A stretch of DNA of 64,000 nt from Allacma fusca (Eukaryota; Arthropoda; Collembola; Symphypleona; Sminthuridae), in NCBI GenBank assembly GCA_947179485.1, contig OX359249.1:744001-808000 (forward strand), read 5' to 3'. The notes under the pieces were generated by a model. The model did not search any database and had not been told where the DNA came from. It was given only the letters and a program-made list of their open reading frames with translations. Below are positions 51,601 through 63,281 of the stretch, in pieces. How positions within the stretch are numbered: the stretch's first letter is position 1; each line of letters starts with the position of its first letter. The translations under genes were made by a program, and so were the position numbers.

Positions 51601-53120
51601 GTTTATCTAACACCTGCAAAACAACCCCTTTTTGTTTGTAATACCTGTCACCCAGTTCCTTGGTGACTACTTTCACGACTAGGCCCTACCAGGAAATAGT
51701 AGAAATAATTATTAACAAACTAAACACGATAAGGCAATGTTTTAATCCGTGGAGTTATCAACATCGAACATTAATGCAGTACCTCCATAATCCAATTTAA
51801 ATCTTGAGCGAGTTCTTTCTGCTCACGTTTCTTTTTTCTTCTTTCTTCATCTTGCATGATCTCTTCCAATGCGGACAATTTTCTTTTTTCACTTTTGCTA
51901 CTTTTAAAACTGTACAAACTATAGTTGTCATCGTCTCGTCCTTTTTTGGAGTCTTTAAACACAGACGAGGAAGACGCGATGGGTTGCACTTTTGATATTT
52001 GTTTAATATCAAACTTGCCAACGACTTTATCATCTTCTGAGGGACGCACTAATTCTGTGTATTGAGTTTCTGAACTTTCTTCCTTTGATCCCTTCCCACG
52101 TTCAATCTATGACACATAAATTTTAAACAATATCAAAGCTAGAATAAGGTGACTGATATATGATGTAAAATAAAATTACAAGTTTAATAATTTTGAAGTA
52201 ATGCCCACCATTTAGAACACGTTCCCCTGAACGTGTTTCCCTCATATATTTAGGTTAATACATTTCATTCGCAAGTATAGCACACGTTTTTAAGTGTATC
52301 CATGAACTATCTGGCACTACCATACACACATGAACATACTGAAGTTCACTTACTTGTTTCAAAATAAATTCGCGCTTTCTCTCTTCATCATCCTTGTCCA
52401 TTTTCTGCTTTTTCATGTCCGCAACTTGACGCGCTATCGTCTCGGGATCCCGATCAATCCATGTAATGTACCAACCTTTTTCAGTTTCATCAACAGTGCA
52501 AATTCCTTGTCGACCCAGCCATTTCACATATTCGGTCAAACTCAACCAACGAGTTGCATTCATATGCAAATGATTACGATCTGAAATGTATTCTTGATAT
52601 ACCTGAAAACATTTTTGCAAAATCCAGCAGCTACAATAAAGTCTTAAATAACCAATAAATTGCTTTTTGTTAGGACTCAAATATGAAAGAATATTTTGCA
52701 TAATAACTGTTAATATGGTGCTTTACTTGATTGGCGTAAATTCGCTTGGTTCCGAATCTTCGTCTTAATAACTCCACATAGCCGTCGGAAAATTCCCTGT
52801 AATAGTAAAATTAAACCAGTTAGCGTTAACTTACCTGAAACTGCATACATACCACGATACTACTACTATATGAATGCCACATAAAAATGTATAAGCGGAA
52901 AAGTTTGTTACTTCGAAAATTCGTCAAGGTATTTGTTTGGATTTTCAGCAAAAATAAGCAATTGCCGTTGATGGGACTCGGATGTGGTGTGACATTTAAA
53001 ACCATTTTCGTCTCGACACTGTTTCTGACACATTTGACAATACCAACGGAGTTTCTGCAGTCCCTTTGCTTTCATTCGATTCGCCAAATCTTTTGGCGTT
53101 CCTTTCTCAGCTTTCGGCAT
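48628..53120 (-). CDS. KIN: DNA/RNA-binding protein KIN17
   Basis: Seven exons on the minus strand: 53120-52912, 52796-52727, 52602-52354, 52106-51783, 51685-51517, 49108-49008 and 48699-48628. All join in phase; 397 residues, matching the family. The N-terminus MPKAEKGTPKDLANRMKAKG leads to a C2H2 zinc finger with Cys28, Cys31, His44 and His50. The KIN17-specific winged helix follows (ELLRRRFGTKRIYANQ, HMNATRWLSLTEYVKWLGR, GWYITWIDRDPETI), then a Lys/Glu/Arg-rich coiled coil, and a C-terminal tandem of SH3-like/KOW domains (VVKVVTKELGDRYYKQKGVV; ILKGRYKGCTGILRNL) ending LPYEDICKIYIDS. KIN17 is a nuclear protein linked to DNA replication, repair and the spliceosome in other animals. Intron 5 (49109-51516) contains a complete gene on the other strand. 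Confidence 0.97.
50279..51441 (+). CDS. small tetraspan membrane protein, unrecognised family, nested in KIN17 intron 5
   Basis: Three exons, 50279-50320, 50425-50667 and 51028-51441, all phase 0, give 232 residues. Four hydrophobic segments are visible: MGVLLAASWVLVTSWML, LIFVLQVSCGGSALATFLQV, LFCFIALIIELTSFLLPF and FILLCCNIILTFNFLIMNAW. The loop between the first two has two Cys and an N-T-T/N-N-T context for glycosylation. The fourth is followed by CLCCCCSNF, a likely palmitoylation site, and a basic Lys/Arg/Ser tail. The layout recalls tetraspan or MARVEL-type proteins, but I see no CCG motif and do not assign a family. The gene lies wholly inside an intron of KIN17 on the opposite strand. 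Clean splice sites and matching phases support it as real. Confidence 0.7.
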
Positions 53121-54716
53121 CTTTATATTTTGTTTACGTTACCGCTGATTAAGAACCCTTACACTTCAACGATCACCCGAAGTTGAAAAATTTCCCCCTA
53201 CTGTAACAACAGCCTCAAATGTTTCTATAAACAAGTAGATACATTCAATACGGGATCAGTACAATCATTAACAAACAACGAGCGCATTTTAAATTACAAA
53301 GAAGAGTTGTATACTTTTATGCTCCGCGATTTTGTGAAATGATTATTACCATCACATTCGCTTAATATTAATAAATTGGGATCTTGACCTTCAAAGAAAG
53401 CTTGAATCCGAAATATAGACCTGCACAGCTGGCAAGCTCTGACAACCAGCAATAATTCATGAATTATTATTACAAGACAAAAATCACATTTAACTTGGAA
53501 TGAATACTTACGTTTTTTTCAGAGTTCTCACGTTATTCCCGTGGACACGGGCTACGTCAAAATTAAAACATCAACCTACAACCCTATATACTCAAACCAA
53601 TGAAATTACAAGAGGTTACAGTAATTAAGTATAATCTCACGAAATTATTTAAACCACTTCAAATTCAAACAAACTAATGTAGGCACAAATCTCCGAACAA
53701 CACGGCGGACCACAACCACAACACAACTTCGTGAATATAACGATTTAACAAGTAGAGCTCTTTCGTATTCCCCAAAATCTTCCCACGTGACAGCGTCACG
53801 GGCAAACATAACGTCACGTCTCACAAGCTATTGTTTTTGAATCTCACACTTCAGGTTGTATGTACTTACATCGTAAATCCTAACAGTACGAAGAGGCAAG
53901 TTCTCCAAAACGGCATTCATTCATGATTTTATTAACGTGTTAGTTCTGATTCAGTACAATAATACTGGTCTCCCATGAGTAACGCGAATTACAATTAAAA
54001 AAATCATAAGCTACAAAATTTTGGTTACAGGCCTCAAAATACTAGTGACGTTATAAAATGTCATACAAATACTTGCATTCCCCCGTGACCGATGATTCGA
54101 TCAGAAAATAAAAATTCTCAATTGATTCGCATATCCAGTAATTTATAGAAATATTTAAAATTTTGTCCAGAACTCCCTCTATGCAAGACGTCGATGCGTT
54201 TTACAGTCTCCATGTAAAAATCCCCCGATTCCCGATTTCTTGGGGCAAGTAGCTATATTTTGAGCTCCCAAATATCAAAAATTGAGTGAGCTTTCCAGTT
54301 AGATGTTGCTTGTTTGGAAGCACGAATGAGGTGAATAGGAGAAAAGCTGGTAAGAAAAAACTTGTACCCTAAACCCAGTGGTTATTGTAACTGAATAGTG
54401 TGTACTAATATAAATACTATATTTGCATATAAATATGTATAAATGTACAAATAATTTGCACACATACAATATAATATCAATTAAAATGTTTGTATAAAAA
54501 CGTTAATATGAAAACGCTTACAATAACATAATTAACTTGTGTTTATGAAAAGTGTTTGACTTTAGTGGATTTTAGGCATCTTTCCCAAAGCTGATTTTTT
54601 ATGCGAATAATATTTTGGAGCTTAACCATTTCTAATGACGTGTTAAAATACAAGTAAATCTTCCGGTACCCCCATGCGAGACCCCCAGTTCCCGGACAGG
54701 TTGGCGTGACTACACA
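53121..54716. other. KIN17 upstream region
   Basis: Contains the KIN17 promoter and 5' untranslated sequence. Nothing else recognisable; AT-rich, no frames of interest. Confidence 0.4.
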
Positions 54717-55660
54717 CAGAGGTGTGGAATATTTTGAAATATTGTATTTAAAATAGTATTTGAAATACATTCCGTATTTTGTATTTGGTATTTTTCTCGC
54801 CGTAAATGTTTCAAGATATTTTGTATTTCGTATTTTGTCGGCACCAAAATTTCCACTGTATTTTGTATTTCGTATTTTCAAAATCAACAAACGTTATGAT
54901 ATTTTGTATTTATTTATCTTGTAACGTTATCCATCCAATATTTCAAATGCAAAATACAATTTCAAAATACATAGATCTGACAACTGTCCAAATTGTCTGT
55001 AGCACATGTTCAAATAAATATTTTAAAGATAAAAGCACTAATTTGAAACATTTTGAAACCAATTCTTTAACTGTTTTGGTTTGTTTGCAGTACTTACTTA
55101 TAGGATAAATACATTAAATTCAATGTTTGTGGGGGCTATAAAAAAATTAGTAATGCCAACATAAAATCCGTGATCAATTACCGAGGGGTTATAAGGTTAT
55201 TCGTTTTAAGGAAAAATATTCTGTATCTAGGGTCATGTTATTTTTGATCTACACAGATGGACAGCTCTAAACTCTAATCACGTGGCTGTTACCTTACGTT
55301 TTCTAAATAATTTTCGGATATCCAATTATTTGGTTAAATTGTCCAAGATACTGTGTATGAGAGAATAAACTTGAGATACAGTTACATCTCAGACATATAC
55401 TTTGAGACGAGCTTGAGAGTGTTTTTAATGTATTTTTTTATTTCAAATACGGTATTTTCATTTTGTATTTTCGTTTTCGTTGGAAGCGAAGTATTTTATT
55501 TTGTATCTTGCCAAAATTCCTATGGATATTTGTATTTTATTTTGTATCTTAACTAAGTTACTCCTAGTATCTGTATTTTATATTTTTATTTTAACGCTTC
55601 TGGAAATGTATTTGTATTTTGTATTTTAATAAGAAATTTAATGTATTTTCCACACCTCTG
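54717..55660. mobile_element. hAT-type non-autonomous element with GTATTTTG core
   Basis: Ends CAGAGGTGTGGAATATTTTG and, inverted, GTATTTTCCACACCTCTG, with the perfect 8-bp direct repeat ACTACACA outside (54709-54716 and 55661-55668). Both flanks of the 944-bp interior are made of repeated GTATTTTG/GTATTTC words, inverted between the two halves. The frames within it (for example 54543-54890 minus) are products of these words, not genes. Confidence 0.9.
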
Positions 55661-55669
55661 ACTACACAT

Positions 55670-56688
55670 TAGTGCCCCGCATGGGTACAAGATTGTTGTA
55701 CCTGGACCTGAATCATTGGTACATGGATTTTTTGAACCTATACCCGTACCTGTACCTGAATACCTGGGTTCAATTTTCCTAAACCTGTACCTGTGCTCAA
55801 ACTAAATCAGGAGTACCTGTACCTGAAAAGTACCTGTACCTGAAAAGTACCTGTACCTGAAAAGTACCTGTACCCAAAAAGTACCTGTACCCGGGTATAT
55901 TTTAATAGTGCCTGAACCTACCCGGGTATTTTTGATTACACTAATTTTAAGGATTACCAAAAATATACCACGAAATGAAAAATGAAAATATCTGGAGAGC
56001 TGCGACCAATACAATTTGACTTAACAAATTTAGCTATAATAATTATAGCACATTAGAGTTTTCGTTATTCTTGGAAAGTATAACTAATTGTAAATACTGG
56101 AATTATCAACTGTAGTAAAAGTGATTACATAAGTGTATACAAGGCAACATATCAAAATCTACGATACGCGTTTATACGACAGAAAATCTGGGACATACGA
56201 GAGGGCTCGCACTACCGGTACTCCGGTTCTAGAAACTGCTAAAAAGTCTGTGACCATTTGAGCTAATGGTAGGTATCAAGCCTCGTGATCCTATATGGTT
56301 GAATTAATTTTCATGACTGATCTTATGCATATAAATTGTTATATAACATGTTTTAACGTCAAAAATTTGGATTAGTTTTATACTCAACAACACCTTTGCA
56401 TGTGTTAGTTGGAAATTATGATTGACTGAGAAGTACCTTAATGTTCAGGTATTTTACATTCAGGTTCAGGTATTTACCCAGTGTGTACCCGTACCTGATG
56501 GGTTTACATCTAAACGATTGGTTGTTGTACCTGTACCCATACCTGAACCTGAATTTTCAGGTATCTAACTATTGAACCTGAACCTATACCCAAACCGGAT
56601 GGGCAAAAAAGGTTTGTACCTGATACGCACCTGTACCTGAACCTGTACCCAAATACCCGGGTAAAACCTGTACCCATGAGGGGCACTG
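55670..56688. mobile_element. inverted-repeat element with GGTACAGGTACC core
   Basis: Left end TAGTGCCCCGCATGGGTACA and right end the inverse of CAGTGCCCCTCATGGGTACA. Both inner flanks are dominated by ACCTGTACCTGAA and its complement; 55811-55880 is a 17-bp tandem array (AGTACCTGTACCTGAAA). The ends look hAT-like, but I find no matching 8-bp flanking repeat, so one end may be rearranged. It abuts the element ending at 55660. Confidence 0.7.
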
Positions 56689-57166
56689 ATCAGGCGCAAT
56701 GAGTCCCCCAACAAGAGCATCCTATAGTGACAAAAAACGCTGGCCACATTTCCATTTATACCTCAGCTTAAATTTTTCCTTAGTAATTTAAAAATGAAAT
56801 TACAACCTGTCTACTACTTTTAAGGCTTCTTTTCGTAAAAATAATAAACTGTAGTCCGAATTAATTAAAATCCACCTCTTCCGTTTTAATAAGGACCAAA
56901 TATTTACTCTCTTTCAATTAACAACACATGGGTGAAAAATATATATTTTTGAGTAATTATTATACAGCATTTCCATTGAAGGTCTCGCAGATCGTAATAC
57001 AGTTCAATGCTAATACAGTACAGTGAATTTATGAATTCTATATAAGGTGGTTCCCAGGGAATGGCAAAATACGAGACAATAAATGGAGATGTCGCCATAT
57101 CTTACTACTAGTAATGTGAATGTAATACAGGGGTGGGTTTAATGATGCCAATATAAAGGGAATGTC

Positions 57167-58926
57167 CAGGCACTCCGGAGTAAGGGGGGACAGGAGGGAC
57201 ATTGTCCCTCCCAAAAAAAGTCAGGGAGGGAAAGGCTTTACTGCTGTCCCCCCACTTTTAAGAATCAAATGAGCCTTTTCTTAACTTTTTGATTTCAAAA
57301 GTCCTATGAAGCTTCATTTTTTTTAAATCCTTCACAAACTGCTGTTAGGTGTATTCAAAAAACTCGCAACAAACTATCTCTTCTAAACAAAAATTTTTAC
57401 TTAAATGATAAATATATTTTCCATCCCGGTATATGCATGCATGTGAAGATCGGCTCATCTAGGTAATTACCAAAATTGAGTAGTGAAAGTAGTGGGTCAC
57501 ACTGCAGCCCGAATTATTTTTTTAAAGCTGCCGTATTCATCCTTGATAATGATTATGAACTTATTCAAACGATTTTATGTGAGTATCGCAATACTTTCAG
57601 GGTTGAAATTGTGTGATAGCGTGATTATTCAAATAGTAACTTAGGTATTCAACGCAACGCTGCCCATCAACAAATTAGAGGATGTTTTTCTATTCAACAT
57701 TCTTTACTATTGCTAAATTTGGAATATTATTTCCCCCTACGTATGCCGAACATATTGAACTCCCCTTGCCATTGATCCAGGCCAAAATCTTGACCTGGAT
57801 CAAAAGTTTGAACATTTTGAAACTTTTGCTTTGAATTTCGTTCCAATTCCATGTCAGACCAATAAATCTGTTCCAAAATGTCTGACCAGACAGATAATAC
57901 CATTCCTGTATTACGAGCTTAACGAAACTTTTTCTAGGAGCAATTTATAAACTCAATAGGTTTTAGCGCCCCAATATTATTGAAAAGAGTACAAGTGAGT
58001 ATTAAAACGTCACCCAAGGAGTTTATTTCAGAATATTAATAATTAACATGAAATATTGTTGTTTGGTGAAACATTTACTTCAAAACATTCACCGACACAA
58101 AATTTGGTCTGTTCCAACGGATGGAAAAGGTCGTGCACTTCTAAACCAGTAAATGTACTGGAGAATGTTCCTTGGACGAAAATTGTGGAGCAGATCTAGC
58201 CAGACCAAAAATGAAAGAACAGATTGAACCATTCCCGGAAATATATCGTCGCTGAAGAGGCAAAATGGACTAAGTGCAATTTCGACTAGAAGCAAAATGG
58301 TCTACATGCCTATTTCCTTAAAGACAAAACGGAATAGTTGCAAGCTTTCCTGAAAGCAAAATGAACTACATGCAGTTTTCACTAAAATCAAAATGGTCTA
58401 CATGCGTGTATACTTTCATAATGGCCATTCTGCTTTAAAGCGAAATTGTATATAGACCATTTTGCTTTTAGACGAAATTGTAAGTAGACCGTATTGCTTT
58501 TAAAACTTGATGCATCTATTCCATTTTGCATTTAGTAAAACTGCATGTAGTCCATTTTGATTTTAATCGAAAATGCATGTATTCCATTTTGCCTCTTCAG
58601 CGACGATATCATCAATCAGTTCAATGATTTTTTGATCCCTCTATTTGAAATCAGTAAAATTTTGATAGTATTTAGTGTGTGTAAGAAAATGTTTCTAGTA
58701 AATGAGATTTAGTTGGTGTCTTCTATGAAAACTTGTTCTTTAAAAAAAAATTGAAAAAACATTAAAAATTCTATATTTTGCATGCTTATATGAGCTAACT
58801 AACGGAAAATAATGTGTAACCCTACACATATGTACATACATACGTTTGTATGTGGCCAATAGCAAAGTAACGAAAACTAATTTAATATGTTGTCCCCCCG
58901 CTTTTTTGGACGTTCCGGAGTGCCTG
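57167..58926. mobile_element. hAT-type element, CAGGCACTCCGGA ends
   Basis: 1760 bp with ends CAGGCACTCCGGA and its inverse TCCGGAGTGCCTG, flanked by the perfect 8-bp direct repeat GGAATGTC (57159-57166 and 58927-58934). G/C-runs (GGGGGGACA and TGTCCCCCC) lie just inside both ends. The reading frames inside are short; I see no intact transposase, though its length leaves room for a decayed one. A TA-flanked MITE (58246-58606) is nested in it. Confidence 0.9.
58246..58606. mobile_element. TA-flanked MITE (TCGTCGCTGAAGAGG family), long form
   Basis: Ends TCGTCGCTGAAGAGGCAAAA and its exact inverse, with TA on both sides. The 361-bp interior repeats the word CAAAATGG(A/T)CTA-CATGC about every 30 bases, first in one and then in the opposite orientation, so the whole element can fold on itself. 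It is the longest copy of the family in this window and is nested in the hAT element at 57167-58926. Confidence 0.85.
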
Positions 58927-59389
58927 GGAATGTCATCTAACAACAAGAGGGAACCACTTGATACGAAATTCTATGTAATTGTTACAGTGGAATGATGTCC
59001 ATGAGGACCTTCATGAACAGCAGTTGGAAGTGGTTATTAAATCGAAATAAACGCTTCTATCATGGGCACAAAATCAGTTGCTGGAAATAAAACTGATCCC
59101 TATAAACTAATGTAGACGAACGGTAAGTGACCTTGCTGTCTATTTCTCATGCCTTTATTCACGGTCTTCAATGGAAAACACATCTTATTTAACGATATTT
59201 AACGGTTAACGTTGCCAGACATAAATGTATGTACACATTGTATTGACGGTGAAGAAGCACAATTGACTGGAGACATTTGTAGCGAAAGAGCTACAGGACT
59301 TTCGGAGTACAAAAAAGACTACATGGCAAAATTAAAAATATCGTGGAGGAACAAGATGTACGACGTGTGCCGTGTGCATTAGTGCAGAT

Positions 59390-60890
59390 CATACCGTCGG
59401 GGTAAAGCGACAAAATGGACTAGCTGCATTTTAGTTTCAAAATAAAAGGATTAAGGTTCCTCAACGGATCGGATATATCCGCATATCCGCGGATCGGATA
59501 AATTTCGGATAGGATAATTAATGAATTTATCCTATCCGCATTTATCCGCCCGGATCGGATAGGCACATTCTATCCGTTAAAATAATGCGGATAGGATAGG
59601 ATACAAGGTTAAAGTAATCCGCACGGATACGATAATAGAATCTTGAGCTTCGGATAATCCGTCGGATATCTGCGGTTATCCGCGGATAGTTTTATCTGCA
59701 ATCTGTTGCTTACCGGCCTAACAAATTTCGGTCGTAGAATGAAGTAATTGATAGCAAAACGACGAAAATACGCTTTTCTATTTCAACAAACACAAAAACA
59801 CAGTATATTGCTACTAAATTTACTCATCTTTATCATCTAAGTCCTACCAAGGAAATTAACTGTCATACAGGAAGTTTAAAACTATCCAATTCAAATTTGA
59901 GTGTCGAAATGTTAACCAACAATTTTTTCGGACCAGACCAGACCAAAGACTATGGCCCGGACCGTGGTCCAGAAAACCATTGATAGCAATTAAATAATCA
60001 CATTTTATCCAGTCAAATTCTTCTTTTGTCCCCAGAAATGACATTTTTAATTTGTTCCGTAGGATTTCGTTAATTCATAAATTTTTATTTTGCGTACTTT
60101 TGGGACCATGGTCCTGTAGTCTGGTCTGGTCCTGAATCTGGACCAATTGTATCTGGTCTGGTCCAAGCGTTGAATCAGACCGGACCAGACCATACAAATC
60201 TGGGATCAGATCGGACCAGACCAATCCAAGACCATTAATAATGGTTTGGACCAGATCATTGGCATCCCTAGTTGCGCCTATAGTTGCGGTAGTTGTATAT
60301 TTCATATTACAAAGAGAAGAATGATTATTGCAGGGGTGAATAAATGATAAGCGTAATATTCATACTATGTAATCCTATATTGACTCCACGTAAACCGGAG
60401 GACCTTTTTCGACACTTTGTATTTGAATAAATACTTTTTATGAATTTGCAAGAATAATTTCCAAATTAGAACCATATCCGCGGATGACTTCGGATATCCG
60501 CGGATAGGATCGGATTTCTCGTTGCAAGTATCCGTCGGATACGGATACATATTATATCCGATCCGAAATTTTCGGATAGGATTCGGATAACATAAAAACT
60601 TTATCCGACATTACCGGATAGGATCGGATTAAGTTTTAATTTATCCGAGAATTTGCGGATAGGATAGGATACGGATAGGATAAGCCATTTATCCTATCCG
60701 TGAGGAACCTTAAAAAGGATATACATATATGCAGTTTTACTAAAAGCGAAACAAAACTTGAACATAACCATATAAACGATGCCACCTGTCAATTTTTGTG
60801 TTTTAAATTTTAGTGTAAAGGTAAAGAGTCGTTGATTGTATGTTGCTCAATTTACTTTTAATCGTTCATTTTGCCTCTTCACCGGTCATG
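59390..60890. mobile_element. TA-flanked MITE family copy split by a hAT insertion
   Basis: Left part (about 59390-59451) reads AAGCGACAAAATGGACTAGC. Right part (about 60721-60890) ends CATTTTGCCTCTTCACCGGT. Together they resemble the long MITE at 58246-58606, with the hAT element 59452-60712 inserted between them. Ends are degenerate. Confidence 0.55.
59452..60712. mobile_element. hAT-type element with CGGATATCCG core
   Basis: Ends TAAGGTTCCTCA and its inverse TGAGGAACCTTA, flanked by the perfect 8-bp direct repeat AAAAGGAT (59444-59451 and 60713-60720). Both ends continue into 200-250 bp of GGATATCCGCGGATA-like words. The middle (about 59930-60265) is a second word system, GGTCTGGTCCAGACC, possibly another nested element whose limits I cannot fix. 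No coding capacity. Confidence 0.9.
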
Positions 60891-61369
60891 TGTTAGTATT
60901 ATTTTAATAATATGAGGTAATTAAAATGCTGAACCGCTGATTGTGAGCGTGACATTCTATTGAGTATGTGATATGTATCATGCTTACTTAAACTTGGATG
61001 GTTTAGTAATTACCTATGATTAATCTACCGTGAATATACTTGATGGAACTATTGCTTAATTTCAGTTACTCTAATACCGATGTCAAAATGAGTCGCATGA
61101 TTTATTCTACCGACTTTATGACCGGCAGCTGGTATCCTCAATTAAACCGAAAGTCCACGTAAGTACAATGTATCATAGTCAACGGTGGATGTCGATGAAA
61201 TCCGCATGTCCTGATGTCAGTTTATAGCTTTAACAGTGAATATAAGTACTGGAGGCACAGGTCTGTTCATCTCACACTGTAACCAGATCTTACTGTAATC
61301 ATCTCATAAAACTAAATATACAGTATTAGAAAGATTCGATTATTGTATAGACTAGATTTGAGAGAGGAA
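60891..61369. other. upstream region of the subtilase
   Basis: Short non-coding stretch between the MITE remnant and the subtilase start, presumably with its promoter and 5' untranslated region. Confidence 0.35.
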
Positions 61370-63109
61370 ATGAAAATCCCAGTAATTCTTTTGTGCGGGC
61401 TAGTGTGCCTGGTGTTGGGAAAGTCGAAAATCGATCCGAAGATCTTCCAAGATCTCCAAATCAAGCCAACTCTGACCGTTTTCATTTCTTTCAGGAAGAG
61501 CAATACCCTTGGCATTCGAGATAACTTTGCCAGCTTTAAGCACACTTTGCCATCTCGGACTTCCAAACTGAACACTTTGTACCAATTACTAAAGGACCAT
61601 GCAGACGCCACCCAACACAACGTCCGATCGTTCTTAGAGGGTCATAATCCGGAGAAATCTCTCCAAGTCTTCCAGTCCTGGATGACCAACGAGCTCATCG
61701 TCAAAGATATTGACATGGGAACAATTCTGGCGCTGGAAGGAATGGAAAGGAATAAAAGAAATTCGGGCGGACAGATTACATTATCGGTGTACTCCGAGCG
61801 GCTCTTCTTTCCAGCCCGAGGACAGAATGGTGGATTCCAACCAATGGGGAGTAAAAGAAATTCATGCACCAGAAGTCTGGGCAGCAGGTTATCGTGGAGC
61901 AGGAGTCGTAGTGGGGACCATAGATACAGGTAATTATATAAAATTTTAAAGAAACTTAAAAGTAATTGTTTCGGCTCATATCTTTTAACTAATTGTAAGT
62001 ATAAATCCCTGTACAGTAATTCCGGTCCGCTCCTAAACCACGTAATAGAAGTGTCGACAAATCTTTCAAATCCACTTCTTTGTATAAAATATTATCCGAA
62101 AATATTTAAAATTCTTTCATTGATCGAGGTCAATAATTTTGTGAGGATCAAAAACACGACGGAAAGTCTACATTACATGATTTCAGATTCACTTTTTAGA
62201 AAGTGCAACGAGTTCTGATGTTCCCATGAAGTTGATCTGTCACTTAATGTTTTCAAACCTTGATTGTTATTTTCGCTTGAAATATCTGGAATTACCAAAG
62301 GAGTAGCCTACCTGGAAACTAATTATAATCTGAAATTTATGGAAATTATTTTTCTGCCAATGTGGCACTTTAAAGTTTCATGGGTGCATGTTGTTTACAT
62401 CTCTATAGTAATTATTGTTTTGCAGAGCATTGTGCGTACATAGGTTTACATGCCTATACAGTATCGTATTCCTATAATTATTAATTAAGCGAGTTTCATA
62501 ACAGGTGTTCGTGGGACCCATGAAGCATTGAGAGACAACCACCGGAAAGAAAATGGCTGGTTGGACCCAGTTTCTGGAGATATCAGTCCCACAGATAATC
62601 ATGGTCATGGAACACACACGATGGGGACAATCGTGGGTCAAACAAATGGGATCGGTGTGGCCCCTCAGGCACAGTGGATAGCTTGCAAGGGCTGCAATCA
62701 AAAGTGCTGGGATTCTCATCTGATTATTTGCGCTAACTTCATGGGATGCCCTACTGACGCCACTGGTGGAAATGCCAAGTGCGAGTTAGCCCCGAATTTG
62801 GTAAGCAACAGTTGGGGTGGTGGCCAGGATGACCACAGCTTCGACGAAGTTATTTCTGCGTGGATTTTAGTGGACATAGTTCCATTTTTTTCTGCTGGCA
62901 ACGATGGGGTAAAAGGCTGTGTCACTATTACATCTCCTGGGGATCACATTGACGTTATTACTGTTGGAGCTACCAATAGCAGCAACATGGTGTCCCACTT
63001 CAGCAGCTTGGGACCTACTTACCTGGATGGACGAATGAAGCCCGAAATATCTGCTCCTGGTTCCTACATCATTTCTTCATCTCATAGTGACGACAAAGCT
63101 GAGTTTTAA
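61370..63109 (+). pseudogene. secreted subtilase (S8, bacillopeptidase F-like), broken
   Basis: Exon 1, 61370-61929, starts with a signal peptide (MKIPVILLCGLVCLVLG) and a propeptide-like region (SWMTNELIVKDID). It must change frame by +1 somewhere in about 61735-61845, since WGVKEIHAPEVWAAGYRG and the Asp motif VVVGTIDTG are in another frame. Exon 2, 62505-63109, joins in phase with the Asp frame after a standard GT-AG intron. It carries the His motif DNHGHGTHTMG (His codon 62606), SNSWGGG, the oxyanion Asn in FFSAGNDG (codon 62900) and KPEISAPGS. It then hits a stop about where the Ser block (G-T-S-M-A) should follow; that block is not visible down to 64000 in any frame. The sequence is closest in style to bacterial bacillopeptidase F, so ancient bacterial origin with later intron gain is likely. 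It is probably a pseudogene; an assembly error or a downstream exon outside the window are alternatives. Confidence 0.75.
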
Positions 63110-63281
63110 TATTGCATGGCCCAAATAATTCAAAATTGCATGTACTAATTGGTTGCAGGTGGTTACCATGTTGGATCTCAATTTAAAATCAATAATTTTA
63201 AGTAATACTAAAATTCTAAAAATGGTATTAGCAAGAATTAATTTTTTTTCATTGAAAAAAAAATTCTCGTTGATGATAATA

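Noticed and set aside
54806-55556. Phe/Tyr/Leu-rich frames that look like transmembrane proteins
   Set aside because: They are translations of the GTATTTTG word repeat inside a hAT element.
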